The position numbers and the translations under genes were made by a program. From Desulfomonile tiedjei (GTDB lineage: Bacteria; Desulfobacterota; Desulfomonilia; Desulfomonilales; Desulfomonilaceae), in assembly GCA_016218715.1 (NCBI GenBank), contig JACRDG010000101.1, forward strand, positions 1 to 64,000: DNA of 64,000 bases. Direction: 5' to 3'. Below are positions 8,004-17,289 of the stretch, piece by piece. Each line of letters opens with the position of its first letter. Positions within the stretch are counted from its first letter, which is position 1. The notes below the pieces were generated by a model. That model was not told the DNA's origin, made no database searches, and saw only the letters and a program-made list of their open reading frames with translations.

Positions 8004-9737
8004 TCACTCCCATGGCACTTCCAATGTGGCGCCCCTGGACTGAAGCAGCCGGTAGGCCCCGGCGTTTCCGTTCATGAGGGCCAGCGCCAAAGGCGAGTAC
8101 CCGACTTCGTCCACGACGTTCGCGCTCGCTCCCTCATCCAGGAGAAGTTCGATCACCTCAGGGTTTCCTGAGTATCCGGCGCACATGAGAGCGGTCCATC
8201 GATCCGCCCTCTTCTCTTCAACGCTCCCGGCCTGAGCTTGGAGGAACTTGAGAACATCCTCCGGCGTGACCTTCAACTTCAGGAGATCCCGAACGATGTC
8301 TTCCTGCGGCCTGAGCTGCGCCATCGTGAGTTCGGGGAGGTCGGAGCGCCGTACGTCCGGAGGCAACAGCAGGCCAATAATGTCCTCAAAGCTGTTTCCT
8401 CTGTCGACGGTGCGCCTGACAATATCCACTTCACCGGTGCGTTTCTTGAGCAGTTGAACTGCCGTCTTCGCGTACTCGGAGGGTTCCTGCCTCAGCACAC
8501 CGACGATGTCCGTGTTATCCGCGCCTGCATCTCGAAGCAGAGCGATTATCTCGGTATACTGCGAACCTCGGTCCCTGAGATTCGCGAGGATTTCACTCTC
8601 AGAGATGCCTTTCTCGCGCAATCGGTTGACCGCGTCGCCAAATTCCGCGGCATGTTTCTGCAGCAGGTCCGCGACGGCTTCGTATCTTGCGGCCTCCCGC
8701 AGCAACCGCTCAACCACCTGCCCAAGGGCGAAATCGCTCCTCTGCATGAGCCTTTCGATATCCTGGGGTCGGGCGCCCTTATCCAGGAGGCCCTGGACCA
8801 GAGAATCACTGCTCTTGCCTCTCTCTCGAAGGCTCCTAAAAATCTCGCCGCGGCTCTCTTGCTTATTGAACACCAAGCTGGCGATATCCTTGGGGGTGGC
8901 CCCCGTAGCCAGGCAGATGCCCAAGACGTCTGCATAGCTTGCGCCGCGGTCGAGCAACAGCCTGACGATTTCCGGGCTGCCCGCGTACGAGGCGGCCATG
9001 AGTGCCGTGGCGCCCCCTGGCAATCGCGAACCGTTTGCCGATTCCAACAAGGGGTATCCCTTGGTCCTGGCATTCACTCGTGCTTTCCGGTCGAGCAAGA
9101 GTTGTGCGATGTCCCTGTGACCCGCGGCACTCGCGGTCATCAGCGCATTCCAACCGAGCAGGTTGGCCGAGTCGGGCGAAGCCCCCTTATTCAGGAGAGC
9201 TTCCGCCATGCGGTAATCCCCCGCATGAGCGGCTTCAAGAAGAGCATAACCCAAAGGATTCAAAGTGTGTCGGACCTCCTGTGGCGAGGTGCGACCGGCT
9301 GAAGGCATATCGGTACGTTGTGCTTGGAGCGTCACCTTGATGACCTGACCCTTGTCGAAATAGGGCAAGAGCGCAAGGTCAGCCTGGCCCGATACTGCTT
9401 CTTCGGGTATATCCATCCGGGCTATGTCAACTTTCCAGTGGAACGAATTAACCACCTCGTCACTGGGAAAGCTCCGCCTCAGCGAACGAGGCTGGCTCGC
9501 CCATCTCCCCAAAGGCACCATCGCGAGCCGTAACGAGACGGTCAGCGGGTGTTCAGGCGGTTTCACCACAGCGATCCAACCCTCCCAATAAAGGGTAAGC
9601 GTCCGGCCCGTTTGTTCGATGGACAGTCGCTCGTCGGTCACACCCACCTTCGGTGTAGCAAATCCCTGAGCCAGAGCAATGTTTGCCAATAGGATGGCAA
9701 CAAGCACAACCATACTTGCCGTAAAGGGCTTTCTCAT
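8004..9737 (-). CDS. Exported ankyrin-repeat protein with a central helical-repeat region
   Basis: The product is 577 residues from the ATG at 9737, which follows GGGGAGGTCAAG. A signal peptide (MRKPFTASMVVLVAILLANIALA) sends it across the inner membrane. After a ~130-residue beta-rich segment, ankyrin repeats occupy roughly residues 155-290 (ALLEAAHAGDYRMAEALLNKGA, ALMTASAAGHRDIAQLLLDR, ALMAASYAGSPEIVRLLLDRGA). They resume near the C-terminus (ALMCAGYSGNPEVIELLLDEGA). Between them, about 220 residues form irregular helical units such as IIALLRDAGADNTDIVGVL that look like degenerate ankyrin halves. This suggests a periplasmic protein-binding role, but partners are unknown. Confidence 0.8.
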   Translation of the reverse strand: MRKPFTASMVVLVAILLANIALAQGFATPKVGVTDERLSIEQTGRTLTLYWEGWIAVVKPPEHPLTVSLRLAMVPLGRWASQPRSLRRSFPSDEVVNSFHWKVDIARMDIPEEAVSGQADLALLPYFDKGQVIKVTLQAQRTDMPSAGRTSPQEVRHTLNPLGYALLEAAHAGDYRMAEALLNKGASPDSANLLGWNALMTASAAGHRDIAQLLLDRKARVNARTKGYPLLESANGSRLPGGATALMAASYAGSPEIVRLLLDRGASYADVLGICLATGATPKDIASLVFNKQESRGEIFRSLRERGKSSDSLVQGLLDKGARPQDIERLMQRSDFALGQVVERLLREAARYEAVADLLQKHAAEFGDAVNRLREKGISESEILANLRDRGSQYTEIIALLRDAGADNTDIVGVLRQEPSEYAKTAVQLLKKRTGEVDIVRRTVDRGNSFEDIIGLLLPPDVRRSDLPELTMAQLRPQEDIVRDLLKLKVTPEDVLKFLQAQAGSVEEKRADRWTALMCAGYSGNPEVIELLLDEGASANVVDEVGYSPLALALMNGNAGAYRLLQSRGATLEVPWE

Positions 9738-9783
9738 CTTGACCTCCCCGGTCCTCGTTTCCGAGTTCCTCTCCATCCCATGA

Positions 9784-9809
9784 AAAGACCCGGCGTTTTA
9801 CCGGGTCTT
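9784..9809 (-). terminator. Rho-independent terminator of the 9817-12303 gene
   Basis: On the minus strand AAGACCCGG, loop TAAAACG, CCGGGTCTT and TTC follow the stop codon within 8 bases. The 9-bp GC-rich stem followed by Ts is a classical intrinsic terminator. It separates this gene from the ankyrin gene. Confidence 0.85.
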
Positions 9810-9816
9810 GAATCAG

Positions 9817-12303
9817 TCATCGCGTCGCCGACTCGGTGCCGGTGGCTTCTCGGTCCAGTCTGCTCATGCGGGAATCGAACTCCTGCTGGTTGGCAGGGTT
9901 GGTGAACGCCGCGGGTGAGTCTACCGGCACTTGCTTCAGTATGCCTAACAAATCACTGAACCTGAGACGGTACTCCGGTGAGCGATTCCGGCTGATTTGT
10001 TGTGCATCAATCATCACATCTGCCATCGCGTTGCAGTGGTCGACGAGCCTATCCTTGAGTACCGCGCTGCAAGGGTGTCTCTTGACCAGTTCCTGGAGCG
10101 CCTTGAGCACGTCAACCCAGAGCTTCTTCTCTCGGTCCCACTTCTCCACTTCGCCTCGATACTCCTCAATATCCTCTGCAGCCTCTAGCGTAGGAGCCGC
10201 AGCGCCCTCCTCCTGCACTGTTGTAGCCATTTCTTCTTGGGTGGGCTGCGGTGTGGTCTGCTCGGTAGGCCGCGCGGCGGCTCCTTCCTTCTTTTTGGGG
10301 TCGGCAGGCTCGGCTGCGGCCTCCGTTTGCGCCCGGGACTTCATGCTCCCCTCAAGTGCGGCGAGATCTCGCGCGGCCTGCGCTTGGCGTCTCTTCTTCA
10401 TTGCTTTGACGGGATTCGCGCGGGCCAGCGTGGTAAGCAGCACGGCTTGTCCCTCCAGAGTCGCTTCCAGCTGTGGGTCGAACGGATTGAACGTACCGCC
10501 TTTGGAGAAGGTGTCAAGCGATCGAAGGATTTCACGGACCATGTCTTTCTGATAGGTTTCATTGCGCTCAGCCAGCATGAGCATGTATTTGATCATGAAG
10601 ACTTTCAGTTGGAAGCTCCTCTCAGCATGCCGCAACGCGTCTTCGATTCTCTCTATCTGTTCGTCGGAGACTTTGTCCTCTCTCAGTAAATCCTTGAACG
10701 GCTGCTCATATTCGGTCAAGGTGAGCCGGTCCAGCCTGCTCAGACCTACATTTCGGAATTGGCACCCCACCAGCTCCAGAGGGCTGACTTCACCTCTCAT
10801 GTATGCATTTCCTCGCAGGTCGTGACCTCGTCTGACCGCGACCTTCGCCGACCGCCCAAACCCATCCGGCTTGGAACCTTGCTTCCAGTTCTCCGGCTCG
10901 GTGGTCTCTATGACGATTTGCTTGCCTTGGTGGTGTAGGACCGCATAGGCATGAGTCGGCTTGAGCACACCACTCACATCCAGGCCCGCCTCTCGTCCGA
11001 TGAGTGTGTAGAGAATCGTTCCGGTGAGGCAGAGGTAGAGCCCCTTATTTATCGGTCCTTCAGCCGGGATGCCATCCACTGAATCGTAGGTCTTCAGCAG
11101 TTTCTCGCGCAGCAGGATGAAAAGCTGCCCTGCTTTTTCCTTGGGATCGCTGATCTGCTGGACCTGAGCGAGCACGTCTTTCCTCACGTCGGCCAATTTC
11201 CTGTACAGCTCTTTTTGTTGTTGCGGGTCTTGCACCGACGCTTCGATAAACACCTTGTACAGATCAAGGGTGTTCGGATCCAATTCCTGGTACTGGTCTC
11301 TCGCTTCGGGGCAGATGTTGTAGCTGTAGAAGCGGTCGCCCAGTTGAAAGCGCTTGTCCAAGTCCTCTCCGCCGATCTTGGCCCTCAGGTACGGCAGCAC
11401 AACATGAGTGTGCAGGAAGCCGTTGAATATCTTGGCTGCCTGGCGATGAGTCAGACGGGGGTACTTCATCTGCAGTTGTTCTACGAACTCTCTGAATTTG
11501 AGTCTCAGGCTGTCATAGACCTGGTTCAAGTTCTGCTGGCGCTCGAGTTCGGTTCGCGCCTGCGATGTTCGAGCCAACTCACTGACCGCATACGAGTTTC
11601 CCAGTATGCGCATCGCTACCTCGGGAACCCAGTACGCGAAATCCGAAAAGTCTTCGGACCGGACGCTGGCAATAGGGGTCTGGACGGCAGCCAGGTACAA
11701 CTTGCTCAGCAAATATTTGTTCCCCCGGAGTCGGGAGTCGGGATTCAGCGCCTCCGCGAAAACCATGGCTGCCGCGCTGTAATTGCATGCGTCAAGAAAG
11801 TACTGCCCTTCCAGTGCGACGGCTTCCAGTGTCGGAGCGGAGAGCCCGGCAGAACGGCCCATCTGCAGGAATTTGAATGCCTCGGGCGGGGACCCCGTGT
11901 TTGAAAAGGATTGGACCAGTGCCAGATAGGCATCGGGGCAGTAAGGCTGCTCGATGGCAGCCCGCAGGAAATAATCGTTGGCCGAGTAGTTGCCCCGTTC
12001 TCCCTTCTGAAGCATGATCCCGCCCATTCCTATCAACGCAAAATAGTTGCGGGGATCGACCTCGAGCACCTTGAGCAAGTTCCTTTTGCGCTCCTCCGGA
12101 CTTGCCGTGGTGAACGCTTTCAGGAGCATGTTGCGTATCTGGATCTCTTTCTCGGTGAAGGCCTTGGTCTGCGCGAATGCCAGGCTCGATACAAGAAACA
12201 ATCCAAGGAATGCGATTACCAGGCTTCGCAGTATCCCGGCTTGACTCCTCAAGCAATTTCGGCCACGACAAAATGACGACCAGGAAAGGATAACGATTCG
12301 CAT
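9817..12303 (-). CDS. Large exported TPR and transglutaminase-like protein
   Basis: The product is 828 residues. The N-terminal leader ends in a hydrophobic segment and an ALA-type site (LVSSLAFAQ), so it is exported. TPR-like helical pairs cover residues ~60-200 (LEVDPRNYFALIGMGGIML). Near residues 395-480 lies a transglutaminase-like core: a cysteine in LYLCLTGTILYTLIGREAGL, a histidine in PTHAYAVLHH and an acidic partner in VIETTEP. This is the Cys-His-Asp/Glu order of the superfamily. The last 200 residues are Ala/Glu-rich and low complexity. The ATG follows GGAGGGACGGGCC. Catalysis is inferred from the motif order only; a non-catalytic peptide-binding role is possible. Confidence 0.7.
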   Translation of the reverse strand: MRIVILSWSSFCRGRNCLRSQAGILRSLVIAFLGLFLVSSLAFAQTKAFTEKEIQIRNMLLKAFTTASPEERKRNLLKVLEVDPRNYFALIGMGGIMLQKGERGNYSANDYFLRAAIEQPYCPDAYLALVQSFSNTGSPPEAFKFLQMGRSAGLSAPTLEAVALEGQYFLDACNYSAAAMVFAEALNPDSRLRGNKYLLSKLYLAAVQTPIASVRSEDFSDFAYWVPEVAMRILGNSYAVSELARTSQARTELERQQNLNQVYDSLRLKFREFVEQLQMKYPRLTHRQAAKIFNGFLHTHVVLPYLRAKIGGEDLDKRFQLGDRFYSYNICPEARDQYQELDPNTLDLYKVFIEASVQDPQQQKELYRKLADVRKDVLAQVQQISDPKEKAGQLFILLREKLLKTYDSVDGIPAEGPINKGLYLCLTGTILYTLIGREAGLDVSGVLKPTHAYAVLHHQGKQIVIETTEPENWKQGSKPDGFGRSAKVAVRRGHDLRGNAYMRGEVSPLELVGCQFRNVGLSRLDRLTLTEYEQPFKDLLREDKVSDEQIERIEDALRHAERSFQLKVFMIKYMLMLAERNETYQKDMVREILRSLDTFSKGGTFNPFDPQLEATLEGQAVLLTTLARANPVKAMKKRRQAQAARDLAALEGSMKSRAQTEAAAEPADPKKKEGAAARPTEQTTPQPTQEEMATTVQEEGAAAPTLEAAEDIEEYRGEVEKWDREKKLWVDVLKALQELVKRHPCSAVLKDRLVDHCNAMADVMIDAQQISRNRSPEYRLRFSDLLGILKQVPVDSPAAFTNPANQQEFDSRMSRLDREATGTESATR

Positions 12304-12801
12304 GGCCCGTCCCTCCGAGGAAAAATATTTTTGGCCACGCTAGCAAAAAATGGTGGATTTGTCAAATAGTTATAATGAATTGGCGTTCCTCGGGCCGCGG
12401 CCAAACGCGCTCCTGCGGGTATGCGCGCGATGGAACTTGGTTATAAAAGCACAATTCATCGGTATGTTACACTGTTAAAATGAACGCATTTGCCAAGTAA
12501 AACAACGAAAAGCATTATTCAAAGCCATATAAAAAGCAATTGTAGATTCTAATACTCTCACTATCAAAATGTTATCCAAATAACAGGAACTATCAGATTC
12601 TGCAAATTGAACAACATTTTAGAATAAATAGTATTACACTCATCTACGGCTCAAAGCAGCTCCCGCGCATGCAGCGCCCCCCCATTGCCCCGGGGGGCCG
12701 CTCCCAAAAGAGTCCCGCGGAAGGCAGCAGCGAAATCTGTTGCAACCACTGCGCAGCCAACCTAGAATGATACTATGGATTGATGACACAAGGAGCCTGA
12801 C
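12304..12801. other. AT-rich gene-free interval
   Basis: No gene is seen. From about 12330 to 12650 the sequence is markedly AT-rich, against GC-rich flanks, with many A and T runs. It then switches to a G/C run near 12675-12710. It could contain promoters for the flanking divergent genes or be acquired DNA. No inverted repeats or transposase remnants are evident. Confidence 0.6.
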
Positions 12802-13053
12802 GTGGACGATCATACTATCTTGGCCAGCGAAGACAATTTCGGCAACGTTTCGGTGTGTCCTGGCGGGGTCGTGCACGTCAACTTGATGCACGTGAGCCTC
12901 AAGTTTCTCCCTCAAGACTTTGTCCGTCTCTGCGACCTGGTAGCCAAGGCGAAACAGAACCTGGATACCCCGCGCACTCCCGGCGGCAAGCCTCGGCTTC
13001 ATCTCGTGCCTTCAGAGACGGAAGACGACAAAACACCCGACCCCGCACCGTAA
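12802..13053 (+). CDS. Small conserved-looking hypothetical protein
   Basis: The product is 83 residues, starting from a GTG with AGGAG 8 bases upstream. The core (residues ~10-50) reads NFGNVSVCPGGVVHVNL then HVSLKFLPQDFVRLCDLVAKA, which looks like a small alpha/beta domain with one conserved-type CPGG turn. The tail is Pro/Asp-rich and disordered. I cannot name a family. The good ribosome site and structured composition support it as real. It is separated from the AT-rich interval by only a short leader. Confidence 0.6.
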   Translation: MDDHTILASEDNFGNVSVCPGGVVHVNLMHVSLKFLPQDFVRLCDLVAKAKQNLDTPRTPGGKPRLHLVPSETEDDKTPDPAP

Positions 13054-13264
13054 CCACGATTGGCCCAGAGGACAGCGTCGCCTGCGCGAAAGCGGCTGCA
13101 GGAATCCTCGCAGTCATGCGATCGCGTGTGCTGACGCCTGCCTTGCTTTTCCCACGGCATTGTCCTATGATCCGGGACCGTCACGGCGGTCCCCATCCAT
13201 ATGAGGGGTTGCCCGGCGGACCGCTGTACGGAATGCCCGTCGAAGCGACGAATGAGGTTTACAG

Positions 13265-14107
13265 ATGAGGTTCTTTCGGTTCTTTCTGATTCTGATCGCC
13301 TTGATTGCCACGAATGCCTCCGCGCAGCCGGTGACCACCGAAAAGGCCGGTGAAGTCCTGGCCAAGGTCGGAGACCACGAGATCACACGGCAGATGCTCG
13401 ACAATATCATCGCCACGATTCCGGAAGAGAACCGCGTACCGTTCCTTACTCCGGACGGGCAGAAGAAGATCTTGGATGAGGTCGTCTCATTTACGCTTTT
13501 TGCCGAGGCTGCCAAGGCCGCGGGGATGGACAAAGAGCCTGCGGTGCAGACCCGTCTCGAATACCTCCAGACGCAGTACCTGGCCAGAGAGTACTTTCAG
13601 CGCTATCTCGCCAAGGTGACGCCCATATCGGAAGAAGAACTCAAGGCGTACTACAAGGACCGCCTCGCGGAATTCACCCCTCCCGAGGAAATAAAGGCTC
13701 GGCACGTCTTGATTGCGACGGAGGTCCAGGCGAACAAGGTGATGGAGGAACTCAAATCGGGTAAGGATTTTGCAGAGGTCGCGAAGAAGTACTCGATCGA
13801 TCCTGCAGCCAAGGATGGAGGAAGGCTCTTGCAGGCCGACGGGCGGGACTGGCTTCCCCGCGGGACCTTTGAAAAGTCCTTCGAGCATGTGCTATTCAAG
13901 ATCCCGAAAGGCGAGATCGGCGGACCTATGAAAACGCAGTTTGGCTGGCATGTCCTGAAGGTCGAGGATCTCCGCCAGCCGCCGGCTCCGAGCTTTGTGC
14001 AGGTGAGGGGAATGATCAAGAGTCGCCTGGAGGACCAGCGAAACGCCCAGTTGCACAACAAGCTGACCGAAGAGTTGAAGAAGACTATCCCTGTCGTCAC
14101 AAGATAG
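13265..14107 (+). CDS. Parvulin-type peptidyl-prolyl cis-trans isomerase, exported
   Basis: The product is 280 residues with a signal peptide (MRFFRFFLILIALIATNASA-Q). An N-terminal SurA-like helical chaperone region (residues ~25-130) precedes a parvulin domain (~143-235) with the signature EEIKARHVLIAT, FAEVAKKYSIDP, GGRLL and the closing QFGWHVLKVED. It would assist folding of exported and outer-membrane proteins in the periplasm. The next gene, the double SUMF1 protein, starts 37 bases downstream, so they are probably cotranscribed. It resembles PpiC/PrsA/SurA-class proteins; one isomerase domain rather than SurA's two favours a PpiD/PrsA-like role. Confidence 0.9.
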   Translation: MRFFRFFLILIALIATNASAQPVTTEKAGEVLAKVGDHEITRQMLDNIIATIPEENRVPFLTPDGQKKILDEVVSFTLFAEAAKAAGMDKEPAVQTRLEYLQTQYLAREYFQRYLAKVTPISEEELKAYYKDRLAEFTPPEEIKARHVLIATEVQANKVMEELKSGKDFAEVAKKYSIDPAAKDGGRLLQADGRDWLPRGTFEKSFEHVLFKIPKGEIGGPMKTQFGWHVLKVEDLRQPPAPSFVQVRGMIKSRLEDQRNAQLHNKLTEELKKTIPVVTR

Positions 14108-14144
14108 TACCACACCTTCGTCGAGGTTTCCGGGGAGACCCCGC

Positions 14145-17123
14145 ATGATTGATACATCCCGAGCAGTCCGGACGCCCGGAAGCCCGAACCTGGGGAAGGT
14201 GGCCGTTGTCGCTCTCGGAATGATGCTTGCCCTGTTGGCCGGAGGAGCTGCACTGTCGCAGTGGGGCGCCGACGTGCCCGCTCCTGTTTCCGCTCCACAG
14301 CGGAGTCCGGATGACCGCGGATCGATCGGGCTGGAGGAGTTCCTCGAAGTCCTTGCCGGTGCCCCCGATGCGCTCGGCAGAAACCATCGGCCTCCTGCTT
14401 TACGCGAAGCGAAAGACCTCATCACCCCGAAACCGGCAGTCGCCGCTGCGTCGACAGATGGAGCGCTTGCCAGGGGCCGCATGACAAGTCCAAAAGGGGA
14501 CATGGTCGCGCCACCTCTCGAGAGGGCCGTGAAAACCGCGCAGCGGCCCGAACGCCCCGAGGATCCCGGACGGCTCGAAATGACGCTGCGTGCCGCACAA
14601 CAGCAAGCGGCAGGCGGTCCTGCGGCCGCGGGAGAACAGACCAATTCCATTGGAATGAAGCTGATCGCGATCAAACCCGGTTCCTTCGTCATGGGGAGTT
14701 CGTCCGAGGATACCCGCGTCATTCAGGGCGAGTGGCCGGCCGACGCGAGCCTGCTCCGACCCGAGCAACCGGCACACACGGTGCGTATCACCGAGCCGTT
14801 CCTGATGGGCAAGTACGGGGTTACCGTCGGGCAATTCCGCACGTTCGTGCAGGACACGGAGTACCGCACCGTCGCGGAAAAACAGGGCTGGGGATGGGTG
14901 TACGACGACGGGGAGCAGCATTGGGTCAAGAAGCAACGTGCTTCCTGGCGGAATCCAGGTTATGACGTGTGGGACGATCATCCGGTCACGCTCGTCTGCC
15001 ATCAGGATGCAGAGGCGTTCTGCGCGTGGCTGAGCAAACGGGAAAATCGTCAGTATCGTCTGCCGACGGAGGCACAGTGGGAGTACGCCGCGCGAGCCGG
15101 TCGGACGGGAACCCGCTTCCCCTGGGGGGACGAGTATCCGGACGGCAAGAAGCTCAACATGGCGGATCGGCGGTCTCACGTGCCATGGGCTGACCGAACG
15201 ATGGACGACGCGTATGAACGAGTGGCTCCTGTGGGGAGCTATCAGCCGAACGGGTTCTGGCTGTACGACATGGTCGGCAATGTGTGGGCGTTGTGTGCCG
15301 ATTTCTACGATGGAACAGCATACGAGACGGACAAATCAGGGATAACCACCGATCCCTCCGGCCCAAAGAGCGGCACAAAACGGAGTGTCAGAGGGGGAAA
15401 CTGGGCTTTTGGACCCGGCATTGCCAGGACTGCCTTCCGTTTCGGGATCGAGGCGGACTTGTGCGTCGATCTATCCGGGTTCCGGGTGGTGGCTACGCTG
15501 CCGGAGGCGGGCCAGAAGCAGCAGGTGGCCGCCGACAATCCTTTCGGTAAGGAAGCCCTCACCGCAACACTGGATCGAATCAAGAACCTCACGGCCCAGG
15601 GGCGGCGTCTGGAGGCAGCGCACGAGGTCGCAAAGCTTCCCGGTACAGCTTCGGGCCCACAGATCGCCACGGCGGTCCCGCGTCCGTTCTTGCCGGAAGT
15701 GCTGGACGCGGTCAGCGATGTGGCGCGAGACAAGACCCTCCCTTCCTTCACGAATTCCCTGGGAATGAAAATGGTTCGTATCCCTGCGGGGAGCTTCATC
15801 ATGGGGAGTTCCGAGGCGGATATCGGGTGGGCAATCGGCACGTTGGCTCAGGGGCAGCCGCTGGCACTGGAAAACGAATATCCATGCCACAAGGTTCGGA
15901 TCACCAAGCCGTTCTGCATAGGTGCGACCGCAGTTACCGTCGGTCAATTCCGCCGTTTCGTCGAAGAGACGGGGCACGTCACGGACGCCGAGGCTGACAA
16001 CGGGGGCCAGATCTTCGACGAGAAGGAAGGGCGCTTCGAACAGAAGGCAGGGAGTTCCTGGAAAAACCCCGGGTGGACGATTTCGGACGAGCAGCCTGTG
16101 GCAATGGTATCCTACGACGATGCGAGGGCCTTCGTGGAATGGCTTGCGGCTAAAGAAAAGCTCCCGTACAAGCTCCCCACCGAGGCCCAGTGGGAGTACG
16201 CCTGCAGGGGCGGGATTCCAGCCGCACAGTTTCCCTGGGGCGACCAGCTTCCTGACGGGCGCAGGGCAAACTACTCAGACCAATCGACCAGTTTCGAGTG
16301 GCGGGATCGTACCGCGGACGATGGATACAAGCATGTCGCTCCGGTCGGGACCTACGAACCCAACGGCTATGGATTGTACGACATGGCGGGGAACATCCTG
16401 GAATGGGTCCGGGACTATTATGGCGAGAATTACTATCGGCACACGCTGGAGGCCGATCCCCAAGGGCCGGGGCATGGAGAGAACCACGTAATGAAGGGTG
16501 GTGACTGGGCCACAGGCGGCGTGAGCCTCCGGTGCGCCTTCAGGGGCTGGGCCGCCCCGGATCTCGCCAACAACACCTTCGGCTTTCGAGTGGGTATAGA
16601 GCCTGATTCGGCCGCACGTGCCTTCTACTTTTCCGAAGATTTTCTGACCCGAAAGTGGGTGCCGGACCCGGACCACCAGGCGGTAGCTCAGGCGGTTGCC
16701 AAGGAGAAGGCACAGGCCGAGAAGGCACGGCGCCGGGAAGCTGCGCGCACGGCCCCCAAGGAACCACCGGTCACCTATGAATTGATCAAAGGCGTTCTGG
16801 TCCTCGAATTCACACCCAAGTCGGATGCACGCAAGGCGGGCATGCAGAAAGGGGACGTGATTGTCGAGTACAACGGCAAGCGCGAGCTCGACGGCCCCAC
16901 GTTTCTCGCCCTTACCGCGGAGACCAAGCGAACGCGAGAAAGACCTGTCATCGTCTTCGTTCGGGACGGGTACGAGCACTCGGTCAGGGCTAATCCAGGC
17001 TTTCTCGGGATCACCATCACGGACACGACGATTCGAGGCCCGCTCAAGAAACCCGATTCCGGCAAGGAGAGAGAGCCGGTGGAAGTCCAGCCGAAGAGAT
17101 CTCGACACCTGGACTGGACCTGA
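14145..17123 (+). CDS. Membrane-anchored protein with two SUMF1 (FGE-sulfatase) domains and a PDZ domain
   Basis: The product is 992 residues. A single membrane segment lies near residues 20-40, followed by a disordered linker. Two formylglycine-generating-enzyme-like domains follow, at about 165-448 (NSIGMKLIAIKPGSFVMGSS to FRVVATL) and 536-817 (NSLGMKMVRIPAGSFIMGSS to FRVGIEP). A basic helix and a PDZ-like domain (~880-960, ARKAGMQKGDVIVEYNGK) follow. The positions matching the catalytic cysteine pair of true FGE are not cysteines: the first domain has none in GGNWAFGPGIARTAFR and the second only one before AFR. It is therefore probably a ligand-binding, non-catalytic version. It is likely cotranscribed with the preceding isomerase. 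Confidence 0.85.
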   Translation: MIDTSRAVRTPGSPNLGKVAVVALGMMLALLAGGAALSQWGADVPAPVSAPQRSPDDRGSIGLEEFLEVLAGAPDALGRNHRPPALREAKDLITPKPAVAAASTDGALARGRMTSPKGDMVAPPLERAVKTAQRPERPEDPGRLEMTLRAAQQQAAGGPAAAGEQTNSIGMKLIAIKPGSFVMGSSSEDTRVIQGEWPADASLLRPEQPAHTVRITEPFLMGKYGVTVGQFRTFVQDTEYRTVAEKQGWGWVYDDGEQHWVKKQRASWRNPGYDVWDDHPVTLVCHQDAEAFCAWLSKRENRQYRLPTEAQWEYAARAGRTGTRFPWGDEYPDGKKLNMADRRSHVPWADRTMDDAYERVAPVGSYQPNGFWLYDMVGNVWALCADFYDGTAYETDKSGITTDPSGPKSGTKRSVRGGNWAFGPGIARTAFRFGIEADLCVDLSGFRVVATLPEAGQKQQVAADNPFGKEALTATLDRIKNLTAQGRRLEAAHEVAKLPGTASGPQIATAVPRPFLPEVLDAVSDVARDKTLPSFTNSLGMKMVRIPAGSFIMGSSEADIGWAIGTLAQGQPLALENEYPCHKVRITKPFCIGATAVTVGQFRRFVEETGHVTDAEADNGGQIFDEKEGRFEQKAGSSWKNPGWTISDEQPVAMVSYDDARAFVEWLAAKEKLPYKLPTEAQWEYACRGGIPAAQFPWGDQLPDGRRANYSDQSTSFEWRDRTADDGYKHVAPVGTYEPNGYGLYDMAGNILEWVRDYYGENYYRHTLEADPQGPGHGENHVMKGGDWATGGVSLRCAFRGWAAPDLANNTFGFRVGIEPDSAARAFYFSEDFLTRKWVPDPDHQAVAQAVAKEKAQAEKARRREAARTAPKEPPVTYELIKGVLVLEFTPKSDARKAGMQKGDVIVEYNGKRELDGPTFLALTAETKRTRERPVIVFVRDGYEHSVRANPGFLGITITDTTIRGPLKKPDSGKEREPVEVQPKRSRHLDWT

Positions 17124-17289
17124 TTGGACGCTTCACGGTTCCTCATTCGAGAGTAATGGACCGGGCTCTGCGGGCGCGGCACCGTCCCGCTCTGATGCTG
17201 CCCCTTGGCCGTTTCACCGGTGTTCATCGGAAAGGCTGACGAGTCTTCGATGAGTGCATCCCACCACCCGATTATCCTGTGAGGTTAGT

